Below are positions 8,729 to 15,889 of a stretch of DNA of 17,295 bases, in pieces. The stretch comes from Terrisporobacter sp. GTDB lineage: Bacteria; Bacillota_A; Clostridia; Peptostreptococcales; Peptostreptococcaceae. Numbering within the stretch: position 1 is the stretch's first letter; every line of letters starts with the position of its first letter. Location of the stretch: positions 1 through 17,295 of the forward strand of contig JARKUZ010000085.1 in NCBI GenBank assembly GCA_029851945.1. Direction: 5' to 3'. The notes beneath the pieces are model-generated. The model saw only the letters and a program-made list of their open reading frames with translations. It searched no databases and had not been told where the DNA came from. The translations under genes and the position numbers were made by a program.

Positions 8729-9042
8729 TTAATCATAAACAACTGAAATTTTACTAAAAACTCCAGTTATAAAAAGTCTAATTATCCAACCAACAGTAAT
8801 TCCCATCCATATATCATTTAAACTAAAAAATTAGAAAAATAGCAAGTGGGTATTCTTGCAATCCATAAAGATATCATAGGGCTTAAAAGAATAAACATAG
8901 AGTCAACCGCTCCTTTTATATCACTAGATAGCATAAAATATACACATATAAGTATGAAAAATGGGCCTATAGTTCTTAAATAAGATGAACTTATATCTAT
9001 AACTTCTTCATTAAAGTTAAAAAATTTTATCTCATTTAAATA
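8729..9042 (-). pseudogene. Decayed C-terminal remnant of a MATE-family transporter
   Basis: Reading the - strand from about 9042 gives a frame with NEEVIDISSSYLRTIGPF, then LSPMISLWIARIPT, which match the typical MATE C-terminal half (EVI...YLR..GP and ISLW..RIP). That frame stops at about 8851 after SNFLV. A shift by one base restores SLNDIWMGITVGWIIRLF and a stop at 8729, the usual MATE end. The break lies in a T-run (A-run on +), so one deleted base is enough to explain it. The N-terminal two thirds are missing, since stops interrupt the frame at 9043-9045. It is shorter and different from the intact MATE gene at 15956, so it is a separate, dying paralogue. A sequencing error could explain the frameshift but not the missing front. 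Confidence 0.8.
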
Positions 9043-9215
9043 TTAACTTATTATAAACAAAACCTTTTAATTCTAATAATATATGGATTTTATATATTAT
9101 TGAAAATTATAAGAAGATTAAGTATATATAAATTTACATTAATTCGTATATGAACGATAATAACAAAGTAAAAAATTTAGACAGAAATATTATTTATTGT
9201 ATTTCGTAATAAAAT

Positions 9216-9253
9216 CTTAAGAATTAGGTTAAGAAATTTTTAAGATTTATACT
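9216..9253 (+). promoter_or_regulatory. TTAAG direct repeats next to a -10 element (candidate regulator box)
   Basis: Three TTAAG half-sites start at 9217, 9229 and 9240. The last two form GTTAAG-AAATT-TTTAAG (9228-9244), which fits the published CiaR site pattern NTTAAG-N5-WTTAAG of streptococci. TATACT at 9248-9253 follows 3 nt later, so the box occupies the -35 region. That placement is common for OmpR-family activators and suggests autoregulation of the regulator gene downstream. The regulator identity is inferred. Confidence 0.45.
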
Positions 9254-9320
9254 CTATTATATATTTGTAGGGTAGGAAATGAATTTATATTATTAATATT
9301 TAAAGGATGTGAAATTATTG

Positions 9321-9326
9321 TATAAT
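9321..9326 (+). promoter_or_regulatory. Possible second -10 element for the response regulator gene
   Basis: TATAAT stands 34 nt before the response-regulator start codon, preceded by TTG. Only a weak ATTTAA occupies the -35 position, so this would be a weak or activator-dependent promoter. Confidence 0.3.
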
Positions 9327-9360
9327 ATTAAGGAAAATAATAAAGAAGGGGAAAGCTTAT

Positions 9361-10053
9361 ATGTACAATATATTAGTAGTGGATGATGATAAAGAAATAG
9401 TTGAGTCAATAGATATATACCTAAAAAATGAAGGATATAAAATATACAAAGCGTACAATGGACTAGATGCATTAGATATTATAGCAAATGAAAAAATACA
9501 TCTTATTTTGATGGATATAATGATGCCAAGATTAGATGGAATAAAAGCAACTATAAAAATAAGAGAAGAAAAAAATATACCTATAATCTTAATATCAGCT
9601 AAGAGCGAAGATACAGATAAGATACTTGGACTTAATATTGGTGCAGATGATTATATAACAAAACCATTTAATTTACTAGAACTTGTAGCTAGAGTAAAGT
9701 CAAGCCTTAGAAGGTATGTTAATTTAGGAACTTATAAAAATGAAGATAAAGAAGTAATAAAAAGTGGAGGACTTTCTATGAATCTATTGACAAAGGAAGT
9801 TGTAGTAGATGGAGAATATGTAAAGCTTACTCCAATTGAGTTTAACATATTAAGGCTTTTGTTGTCTAATAAAGGAGTAGTATTTTCAATTGATGAAATA
9901 TATGAGAAAGTATGGAAAGAACAAAGTTTTAATGTAGAAAATACAGTAGCAGTTCATATAAGGAGAATAAGGGAAAAAATAGAAATAAATCCTAAAGAAC
10001 CAAAATATTTAAAGGTGGTGTGGGGAGTTGGATACAAAGTTGAAAAGCTTTAG
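9361..10053 (+). CDS. OmpR/PhoB-family response regulator, VanR-like
   Basis: This is a DNA-binding response regulator of 230 residues. The receiver domain (about 1-118) has Asp8-Asp10, phospho-acceptor Asp52 (LMDIMMPRLDG), Ser79 and Lys101 (TKPF). The winged-helix output domain (about 130-230) has LTPIEFNILRLLLSN, NTVAVHIRRIREKIE and the terminal WGVGYKVEKL. The latter ending is typical of VanR-like regulators of Firmicutes. AAGGGG lies upstream of the ATG. It is followed by an overlapping small membrane ORF and then by its likely kinase. The regulated genes are not evident; no resistance operon such as vanHAX or an ABC transporter is adjacent. The TTAAG repeats upstream may be its own binding site. 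Confidence 0.93.
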   Translation: MYNILVVDDDKEIVESIDIYLKNEGYKIYKAYNGLDALDIIANEKIHLILMDIMMPRLDGIKATIKIREEKNIPIILISAKSEDTDKILGLNIGADDYITKPFNLLELVARVKSSLRRYVNLGTYKNEDKEVIKSGGLSMNLLTKEVVVDGEYVKLTPIEFNILRLLLSNKGVVFSIDEIYEKVWKEQSFNVENTVAVHIRRIREKIEINPKEPKYLKVVWGVGYKVEKL

Positions 10054-10246
10054 GGGCAAAATTATAAAAAATAAAAGTTTAGTATTTAATTTAATACTTA
10101 TATTAACTATATTTATGGTTACACAAATAATAGGAATAATAACATGTTTTAAATTTTTTAGTCAAAATTTATTTATGATACTAGCTAATTTATCATTGAT
10201 AAATTTTATTATATACAAAATAATGAGAAAGTTATCTATATTATAG
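10028..10246 (+). CDS. Small two-helix membrane protein between regulator and kinase, or vestigial kinase N-terminus
   Basis: This 72-residue frame starts at TTG 10028, inside the 3' end of the regulator gene, with AAGGTGG (10012-10018) 9 nt upstream. TTG 10040 is a possible later start. The first residues are MDTKLKS, then a basic stretch, a hydrophobic helix at about 18-42, a short turn, and a second helix at about 46-63 ending in basic residues. A hairpin with both ends inside is therefore likely. A start of this kind, overlapping the regulator's GVGYK end, resembles how VanS-like kinases usually begin. It could be a real small membrane partner of the kinase or a leftover kinase N-terminus after a rearrangement. 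No known family was recognised. Confidence 0.5.
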   Translation: MDTKLKSFRGKIIKNKSLVFNLILILTIFMVTQIIGIITCFKFFSQNLFMILANLSLINFIIYKIMRKLSIL

Positions 10247-10281
10247 GTAATAATTTAAATAAATTGAGATGAGGGATAAAT

Positions 10282-12402
10282 TTGAAAAAAAATAGATTAA
10301 AGAATGTATTTTTAATGTTATCTATGATTTCATTATCAATACTACTTACAGTAATACCAACTACATTTTCAATATATAGGCAAAATATGGGACTATGGAC
10401 GAGTTATATGCATAAAGACAAGCAAATACTAGAAACAGATTTTTATAAAAGTAATGTATTTGAATTTAATGTACTTAGACCTATTTTATATTGGATGGGA
10501 GAAAGTGTATCAGATGTAGATTCAAATATAAGTAATTATATAAATGAAAATACATATTATGAAGATGTTAGCAAAGGTCTAGATGAAAATGGAAATGAAA
10601 TATATGAACAAAAAGAAGTAAAACCTACCAAAGAAGAAGCTAAAAAAGAGCTTTTAAATAAGATTAATTATGGTAGAAATAAATTAAAGCAAATACACAA
10701 TATTAAATTTATGGTTAAAAACACTAAAACTAATGAGTATTATACTAATACAGGATATAAGACATTTGATGAATTTGATAAAAATATAGATGAATATACA
10801 AATATAAAAATTAACAAGAATGAGTCAAAAAGAAATTATATAAAAGAAGTTAATAATAAAATTTCGGAAAATAAAACTAATAAATTAGATTACGAACTAT
10901 TAGATGCTACACAGTATAACAATTTAGAAGTACATATGTCATTTCCTAAAAATATAGTTGGTCTAGATTTAGTACAAGAAAATTATTATAAATATACACA
11001 AGCTATAAAAGAAGTATTTATATGCTTAACACTAATGCTTACAAATATAGCTATATTAATTATATCATTAATTATATATAAGAAAACAAAGATAAATGAA
11101 GAAGGAATATTAACTAAGTTAGCAAATAAGGTACCAATAGATATTATACTATGGTTAATGGCTATAGACTTTTTATTATATATACAATTTTCACTTGCTT
11201 ATTATATAGGATATAGCTATATGACAGAAAAAATATGTGCAGTAATAGGAGCATATCTACTTATATATGCAGTTTACACTATAAATAGAAGAAGCAAAAA
11301 ATACGATAAAAAGATATATATATTAAAAGAAACTATTATATATAAACTATATAAAATATTAAAAAATACTGTTATAAGTGCTTTAAAAGCATCTAAAAAA
11401 ATACCTTTAATAAAAAGAATAATAATAGTCTCAATAGGTATAACATTTATAGGTGGGGTAGTATCAGTTTTAATATATGAACTTTTCTATAATGAGGTTA
11501 TGCTTTTATTTGGAATACCTATGTCTATGATTTTATTTACCTTATATGTAGTTAAAAAATTAGCTTATTTAAGCGATATAATAGAGGGAACTTCTAGAAT
11601 AAAAAATGGAGAATTAGATTACAAAATAGATGTATTGGGAAATGATAGTTTCACTAATTTAGCAGAAAATATTAATAATATTGGAGAAGGACTAGAAAAA
11701 TCAATAGAAACTCAATTAAGAAGTGAGAGAATGAAATCAGAACTTATAACTAATGTAAGTCATGATTTAAAGACTCCACTTACATCTATAATAAATTATA
11801 TAGAGTTAATAAAAAAAGAAGACGTAACCCCAGAACATGTAAATGATTATATAAAAGTATTAGACCAAAAGTCTAAGAGGTTAAAAATATTAATCGAAGA
11901 TTTGTTTGAAGCTAGTAAAGCAAGTAGTGGAAATTTAGAGCTTAATATGGAAAATATAGATATAGTACAGCTAATTAGACAAAGTATAGGAGAAATGGAA
12001 GAAAAATTAACAAATTCTAACTTAGATATAAGACTAAACTTGAGTAGTGAAAAAATTAATATATATGCAGATGGTAGAAGAATGTATAGAGTATTTGAAA
12101 ACTTATTATCAAATATATCAAAGTACTCACTACCTAGTACAAGAGTATATATAGATTTATTAGAGTTTGATGAAAGTGTAATCATTACTATGAAAAATAT
12201 ATCTTCATATGAACTTAACTTTGATGCCACAGAGATAACAGAAAGATTTAAAAGAGCAGATGAATCAAGAAATACAGAAGGTAGTGGACTTGGACTTGCT
12301 ATAAGCAAAGATTTAGTAAATCTTCAAGGTGGTAAGTTTAGTGTAGAAATAGATGGTGATTTATTTAAATCTATATTAGAATTTCCTAAGATAGATAAAT
12401 AA
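10282..12402 (+). CDS. Membrane sensor histidine kinase, VanS-like, with multi-helix sensor region
   Basis: This is the probable partner kinase of the upstream regulator, 706 residues from a TTG start with GAGGG 6 nt upstream. It has a membrane helix at about 10-29 and a large extracellular, charged domain at about 30-240. Further helices lie at about 243-266, 286-309, 316-334, 378-400 and 404-424. A HAMP-like linker at about 430-475 follows. The dimerisation helix carries His494 in NVSHDLKTPLTS. The ATPase domain has an N-box (ENLLSNISKYS, Asn607/Asn611) and a G2 box GSGLGLAI (667-674). The usual DxGxG box is replaced by TMKNISS near 636-642, as I recall for other VanS-like kinases with the RNTEGSGLGL signature. 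Four extra helices between outer domain and HAMP-like linker are unusual for simple VanS. The signal is unknown; cell-envelope stress is a family-based guess. Confidence 0.9.
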   Translation: MKKNRLKNVFLMLSMISLSILLTVIPTTFSIYRQNMGLWTSYMHKDKQILETDFYKSNVFEFNVLRPILYWMGESVSDVDSNISNYINENTYYEDVSKGLDENGNEIYEQKEVKPTKEEAKKELLNKINYGRNKLKQIHNIKFMVKNTKTNEYYTNTGYKTFDEFDKNIDEYTNIKINKNESKRNYIKEVNNKISENKTNKLDYELLDATQYNNLEVHMSFPKNIVGLDLVQENYYKYTQAIKEVFICLTLMLTNIAILIISLIIYKKTKINEEGILTKLANKVPIDIILWLMAIDFLLYIQFSLAYYIGYSYMTEKICAVIGAYLLIYAVYTINRRSKKYDKKIYILKETIIYKLYKILKNTVISALKASKKIPLIKRIIIVSIGITFIGGVVSVLIYELFYNEVMLLFGIPMSMILFTLYVVKKLAYLSDIIEGTSRIKNGELDYKIDVLGNDSFTNLAENINNIGEGLEKSIETQLRSERMKSELITNVSHDLKTPLTSIINYIELIKKEDVTPEHVNDYIKVLDQKSKRLKILIEDLFEASKASSGNLELNMENIDIVQLIRQSIGEMEEKLTNSNLDIRLNLSSEKINIYADGRRMYRVFENLLSNISKYSLPSTRVYIDLLEFDESVIITMKNISSYELNFDATEITERFKRADESRNTEGSGLGLAISKDLVNLQGGKFSVEIDGDLFKSILEFPKIDK

Positions 12403-12437
12403 GTATTACTTTAACATTTATAAAAAGCTATATTTTG

Positions 12438-12467
12438 TTGTTTATATAGTTAATATAAAGGTATAAA
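12438..12467 (+). promoter_or_regulatory. Candidate tpx promoter with internal inverted repeat
   Basis: TTGTTT (12438-12443) and TATAAA (12462-12467) are 18 nt apart and can serve as -35 and -10. Between and partly over them lies the inverted repeat TTTATAT-AGTTA-ATATAAA (12441-12459), a position where a repressor would block transcription. The A+T-rich arms make chance occurrence possible. Confidence 0.35.
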
Positions 12468-12526
12468 TATATTAACAAATACTAAAAATAATATAGGTTT
12501 ATATAAATAATTAGGAGGTAATTATA

Positions 12527-13012
12527 ATGAAAGTAACATTTCAAGGAGCACCATTAACATTAAAAGGAAAACAATTAAAAGTTGGAGATAAAGCTCCTGA
12601 CTTTACAGTTATAGACAATGAATTAAACCCATTAAAATTAGATGATACTAAAGGAAAAAGAGTATTTTTATCTGTTCCATCAATAGATACACCAGTTTGT
12701 GATATGGAAGTAAGAAGATTTAATACAGAGGCCTCAAAATTAAATAATGTTACGGTATATACAGTATCAATGGATTTACCATTTGCACAAGCTAGATGGT
12801 GTGGTGCAGCTGGTATAGAAAATGTAAAGACTATATCAGATTATAAAGATAGAGAATTTGGGGAAAATTATGGAGTATACATAAATGAATTAGGTCTTTT
12901 ATCAAGAGCGGTATTTGTAGTTGATGAAGATGATAAAGTTATATATGTAGAATATTTAGAAGAAATAACTGAAGAACCAAATTATGACAAGGTTTTAGAC
13001 GTATTAAAATAA
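12527..13012 (+). CDS. tpx: Thiol peroxidase (Tpx, atypical 2-Cys peroxiredoxin)
   Basis: Tpx reduces hydrogen peroxide and organic hydroperoxides in the cytoplasm, usually with thioredoxin as electron donor. At 161 residues it is slightly shorter than the commonly described Tpx. Thr55 and peroxidatic Cys58 lie in IDTPVCDMEVRRF. Resolving Cys92 lies in ARWCGAAGIENV. SRAVFVVDE near residue 127 supplies the conserved Arg. The N-terminal KVTFQGAPLTLKG is diagnostic for Tpx rather than AhpC or BCP. A strong TTAGGAGG lies 8 nt upstream of the ATG. It lies 124 nt after the kinase gene with no terminator seen between them, so some read-through from the two-component operon is possible. In an anaerobe it fits defence against oxygen exposure. 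Confidence 0.96.
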   Translation: MKVTFQGAPLTLKGKQLKVGDKAPDFTVIDNELNPLKLDDTKGKRVFLSVPSIDTPVCDMEVRRFNTEASKLNNVTVYTVSMDLPFAQARWCGAAGIENVKTISDYKDREFGENYGVYINELGLLSRAVFVVDEDDKVIYVEYLEEITEEPNYDKVLDVLK

Positions 13013-13014
13013 GT

Positions 13015-13054
13015 AAAAAAGCAGTATACATAAATTATGTATACTGCTTTTTTT
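13015..13054. terminator. Bidirectional terminator between tpx and the YdcF-like gene
   Basis: A stem with arms GCAGTATACATA and the complementary TATGTATACTGC (13021-13032 with 13036-13047) has a 3-nt loop. It is flanked by A6 on the left and T7 on the right, giving an extended pairing at both feet. It lies just after the tpx stop and ends 9 nt before the stop of the converging gene, so it can serve both. Confidence 0.87.
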
Positions 13055-13062
13055 ATTTATTT

Positions 13063-14100
13063 TTAACCTATTAAAAAATAATTTAGTAAGGCTAATATAA
13101 AGCTACAGATTAATATAAATGATATAACTATAAAATGACGTTTTTTATTCATTACTACAATAGCAATATATTCTCTTATTAAAGCATTTGGAATGAAGTA
13201 AAGTGCAGTTTTTGCACCAATGCCATCACTTTTTAAGTTAGCTTTTTTGGCATAAAGTCCAGCTCTAAATAGATGATAATTATTAGTAACAAAAATGCTG
13301 TTGTATCCACTTGGCTTAATTTTATCCATTATATTTTTAGAAAAACTCATATTTTCAAATGTCGTTGTTGATTTATCTTCAAGTATTGTATCAGAAATAG
13401 GTATACCATTTTCTATAGCATACTTTTGCATAGCAAATGCTTCAGAAACTTTCTCATCTTTACCTTGACCACCAGAAAATATTATTTTAGGTGGTGTTGA
13501 TATTTTAGCTTGCTTATTATAAAATTCAATTGCTTTTTTTATTCTGCTAGCAAGTAAAGGCGGAACCTTATCTCCAATTACTCTGCTACCCAAAACAATT
13601 ATAAAATCTTGATTTAACTTAGGTCTATTAAGTTGATATAATAGTGAAATCATTAAGAAGTTAAAAACGCTAAATAAGAAATATATTTCTATAAGGAAGA
13701 ATCCACTAATAAATGTATTAATATCACTAGGTAAAAATCTTTCAGGATTAATTATAGTTAGTATTACATGAAAAAGTAAAGCTAATCCTAAGAAAAATGT
13801 TAATAGATTAGATAAGCTTCTACTCTCTCGTTTTGTTACGATTCGTGCATTTATAAATAATCCAATTATTAGAATATAAATTCCAAATATTAAAATAAAA
13901 ATTGTTATAGCAAAAAATATAAAAAATATAACCATCAAGAATATATTAGAAGTAGAGAATGTTATGTATGTTGCAGTTAATAAAAACATAAATAACGAAA
14001 TATTAAATAAAAAGCCATTATAAAGTTTTCTTTTATCTAGATGATAAGATATAAAAAAAATAGAAAATGAAATTAGAGTTAGTATTAAAAGTATTTTCAT
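13063..14100 (-). CDS. YdcF/SanA-like membrane protein with DUF218 domain
   Basis: This is a 345-residue membrane protein. The N-terminal half is almost all hydrophobic, with about five helices up to residue 160 (about 3-18, 29-48, 52-83, 98-118 and 128-155). The DUF218 domain (PF02698, about 165-310) follows, with FIIVLGSRVIGDKVPPLLASR, IIFSGGQGKDEKVSEA, LEDKSTTTFENM and VTNNYHLFRAG. These are the expected nucleotide-like binding loops and the conserved Asn-Tyr-His-x-x-R segment. A last helix lies at about 322-343. Related proteins are linked to cell-envelope integrity, but the exact reaction is not established. GGAGG at 14107-14111 lies 6 nt before the start. It is a single-gene unit. Confidence 0.85.
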   Translation of the reverse strand: MKILLILTLISFSIFFISYHLDKRKLYNGFLFNISLFMFLLTATYITFSTSNIFLMVIFFIFFAITIFILIFGIYILIIGLFINARIVTKRESRSLSNLLTFFLGLALLFHVILTIINPERFLPSDINTFISGFFLIEIYFLFSVFNFLMISLLYQLNRPKLNQDFIIVLGSRVIGDKVPPLLASRIKKAIEFYNKQAKISTPPKIIFSGGQGKDEKVSEAFAMQKYAIENGIPISDTILEDKSTTTFENMSFSKNIMDKIKPSGYNSIFVTNNYHLFRAGLYAKKANLKSDGIGAKTALYFIPNALIREYIAIVVMNKKRHFIVISFILICSFILALLNYFLIG

Positions 14101-14143
14101 ACTTCACCTCCAAGTTAAAATAAAACTTTATTGATAATTACTA

Positions 14144-14172
14144 ATATTAGCATAAGTAAAAAATATATACAA
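14144..14172 (-). promoter_or_regulatory. Promoter of the YdcF-like gene
   Basis: On the - strand, TTGTAT (14167-14172) and TAATAT (14144-14149) are 17 nt apart, and TG one base before the latter gives an extended -10. It lies about 44 nt from the start codon. Confidence 0.55.
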
Positions 14173-14242
14173 ATAACAACATCGAATCTATTAGTTAAAC
14201 GATAATTATTAATAAAAAATTAAATATAGTATGAAATGTTAG

Positions 14243-14248
14243 TATAAT
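14243..14248 (+). promoter_or_regulatory. Candidate -10 element for the DUF3786 gene
   Basis: TATAAT lies 62 nt before the start codon. The only -35 candidate 17 nt upstream is TTAAAT, so support is weak. Confidence 0.35.
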
Positions 14249-14310
14249 TAAAAGGTTTTAAAATACTTTATGTAGAAAGTAGCAATATAAATTATTTTGG
14301 AGGGATTATT

Positions 14311-14940
14311 ATGAAGAATTTCAATGAAGTTGGAAACTATAATATACCACTAGACTATGCTAAAAATGAATTTAGGAAAAAAGATCCTATTCTTATGGGA
14401 AAATTATCAAATTCATACTTTGATAAAAAGACTAGTATGTTTCATGTAAAGTGTATGGATTTTACTTTATATGTAGAATATCCAAGTGGAGATATATATA
14501 AAGAAAATGGAGAAAAATTAGATAAAATAGCTTTAGAAATTTTAGTAATAAGATTTTTAGTTAATGCTAATCCAATACCACCAACTAATAAATATATAAC
14601 ATTTAAAGAAATTGATGGAGGACATGTATATTATCCAGCATTTGTAAGAACTAGTATAAATAGATTAACTAAGGAATTTGGAGGAAATGTAGAAAAATTT
14701 AAATCTGTAATGAAAAATATTGGGGCAAGTAAAATAAATATGGGAGATAGTGCCTATAAAATTAGATTTTTAAATGATACATATATTATATATATTTTAT
14801 GGAGTGGAGATGACGAAATAGAATCAGCATCTAATATATTATTTGATTCAAATATAAAGTACTATTTTAATGCAGAGGATATAGCAGTAATTGGTGACAT
14901 GCCATTTATAAGAATATATGAAGAGTTAGATAACCTATAA
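14311..14940 (+). CDS. DUF3786 domain-containing protein
   Basis: This is a soluble 209-residue protein without signal peptide or membrane segment. The segment from about residue 95 resembles DUF3786 (PF12654): YITFKEIDGGHVYYPAF, RLTKEFG, MGDSAYKIRFL, YILWSGDDEIESASNILFDS and a final IAVIGDMPF. The N-terminal part (KLSNSYFDKKTSMFHVKCMDFTLYVEYPSG) agrees with the family. The biochemical role of DUF3786 is unknown to me. Members occur mostly in anaerobes, which fits this organism. GGAGGG lies 7 nt upstream of the ATG. It stands alone, in front of an unrelated HAD gene that has its own promoter, so context gives no hint of function. Confidence 0.75.
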   Translation: MKNFNEVGNYNIPLDYAKNEFRKKDPILMGKLSNSYFDKKTSMFHVKCMDFTLYVEYPSGDIYKENGEKLDKIALEILVIRFLVNANPIPPTNKYITFKEIDGGHVYYPAFVRTSINRLTKEFGGNVEKFKSVMKNIGASKINMGDSAYKIRFLNDTYIIYILWSGDDEIESASNILFDSNIKYYFNAEDIAVIGDMPFIRIYEELDNL

Positions 14941-15002
14941 ATTATATAATAGTGTTTAGATTTATGACTCTAGATTTTACAATTTAAATAATTAAATACA
15001 TT

Positions 15003-15011
15003 TGATATAAT
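15003..15011 (+). promoter_or_regulatory. Extended -10 promoter of the HAD phosphatase gene
   Basis: TGATATAAT is a perfect TGnTATAAT extended -10 element, 28 nt before the start codon. A weak TTTAAA lies in the -35 position (14983-14988). It shows that the gene need not rely on the DUF3786 promoter. Confidence 0.55.
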
Positions 15012-15039
15012 ATACATAAAACATCAAGGGAGGAGTCAT

Positions 15040-15822
15040 ATGATAAAGCTTATTGCAACAGATATGGATGGAACACTATTAAATAATAATAATGAAATAC
15101 ACCATGATTTTATAGATGTATTTGAAAAACTACAAGAAAAAGATATAATATTTGCAGCTGCTAGTGGGAGACAATACTTTAATTTGTTAAAAAGATTTGA
15201 AAATGTCAAAGATAAGATGATGTTTATAGCTGAGAATGGAACATTTGTAGTTTATAAGGGAGAAGAGATATTTATAAACTCATTAGATAGAAATATAGCT
15301 AAAGAATTAGTTAATATAGGAAGAAATATAGAAAATTCAAATGTAATACTTTGTGGTAAAAATTCCGCATATATAGAATCTACTGATGAAGAATTTATAA
15401 AAGAAGTAGAAAAATACTATGAAAAGTATGAAGTAGTAAAAGACGTAAATGAAATAGAAGATGATATATTAAAAGTTACTATATGTGACTTTAATGGAGC
15501 TCAAGAAAATAGCAATAAATATTACGACGACTATAGAGAGGATTTACAAGTATCTATATCTGGGAAGATATGGTTGGATATAACTAATAAAGGGGCAAAT
15601 AAAGGAGTTGCAATTAAAGTGCTTCAAGAGAAAATGGGTATAGATTTTAATGAAACTATGGTATTTGGAGATTATCTAAATGATTTGGAGATGATGGAAG
15701 TTGCCTATCACAGTTATGCTATGGAAAATGCTCATGATGATTTAAAGAAAGTATCTAGATTTATTGCAAAAAGCAATGATGAAAATGGAGTTTTAGAAGC
15801 TATAAAATTAAATATACTATAA
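15040..15822 (+). CDS. Cof-type HAD-superfamily phosphatase
   Basis: This is a cytoplasmic Mg2+-dependent phosphatase of the HAD IIB/Cof subfamily, 260 residues. Motif I DMDGTLL has nucleophile Asp8 and acid/base Asp10. Motif II has Ser42 in AAASGRQ. Motif III has Lys188 in the typical NKGANKGVA. Motif IV has Asp211 and Asp215 in FGDYLNDLEMM. The C2-type cap lies at about 85-180. Such enzymes act on sugar phosphates, FMN, pyridoxal phosphate or other small phosphates; the substrate cannot be read from sequence. GGGAGGAG lies upstream of the ATG. It has its own extended -10 promoter and terminator, so it is a single-gene unit. Confidence 0.92.
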   Translation: MIKLIATDMDGTLLNNNNEIHHDFIDVFEKLQEKDIIFAAASGRQYFNLLKRFENVKDKMMFIAENGTFVVYKGEEIFINSLDRNIAKELVNIGRNIENSNVILCGKNSAYIESTDEEFIKEVEKYYEKYEVVKDVNEIEDDILKVTICDFNGAQENSNKYYDDYREDLQVSISGKIWLDITNKGANKGVAIKVLQEKMGIDFNETMVFGDYLNDLEMMEVAYHSYAMENAHDDLKKVSRFIAKSNDENGVLEAIKLNIL

Positions 15823-15829
15823 CAAAAGT

Positions 15830-15863
15830 CTACTTAGTATAAATTTATACTAAGTAGTTTTTT
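15830..15863 (+). terminator. Rho-independent terminator after the HAD phosphatase gene
   Basis: A perfect 28-nt palindrome (15830-15857, arm CTACTTAGTATAAA) can fold into a stem of about 12 bp with a small loop, followed by six T residues (15858-15863). Confidence 0.87.
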
Positions 15864-15889
15864 ATTATATTCATTACTTAAAATATCTA

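Larger units (their letters stand above)
8616..9360. other. Intergenic stretch with MATE remnant and two-component control region
   Basis: There is no intact gene here. From right to left on the - strand lie the MATE remnant (8729-9042) and the GtrA promoter. From about 9043 to 9360 the sequence is extremely A+T-rich and holds direct TTAAG repeats and -10-like elements for the response regulator. No RNA-like structure was recognised. Confidence 0.6.

Noticed and set aside
9121..9180. Imperfect palindrome around TTCGTATATGAA
   Set aside because: The arms mismatch, and repeats of this quality are expected often in such A+T-rich sequence.
11847..12308. Open frame on the - strand opposite the kinase gene (153 codons)
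   Set aside because: Ser/Leu/Ile-rich composition is typical of an antisense shadow of A+T-rich coding sequence. The kinase on the + strand has clear motifs.
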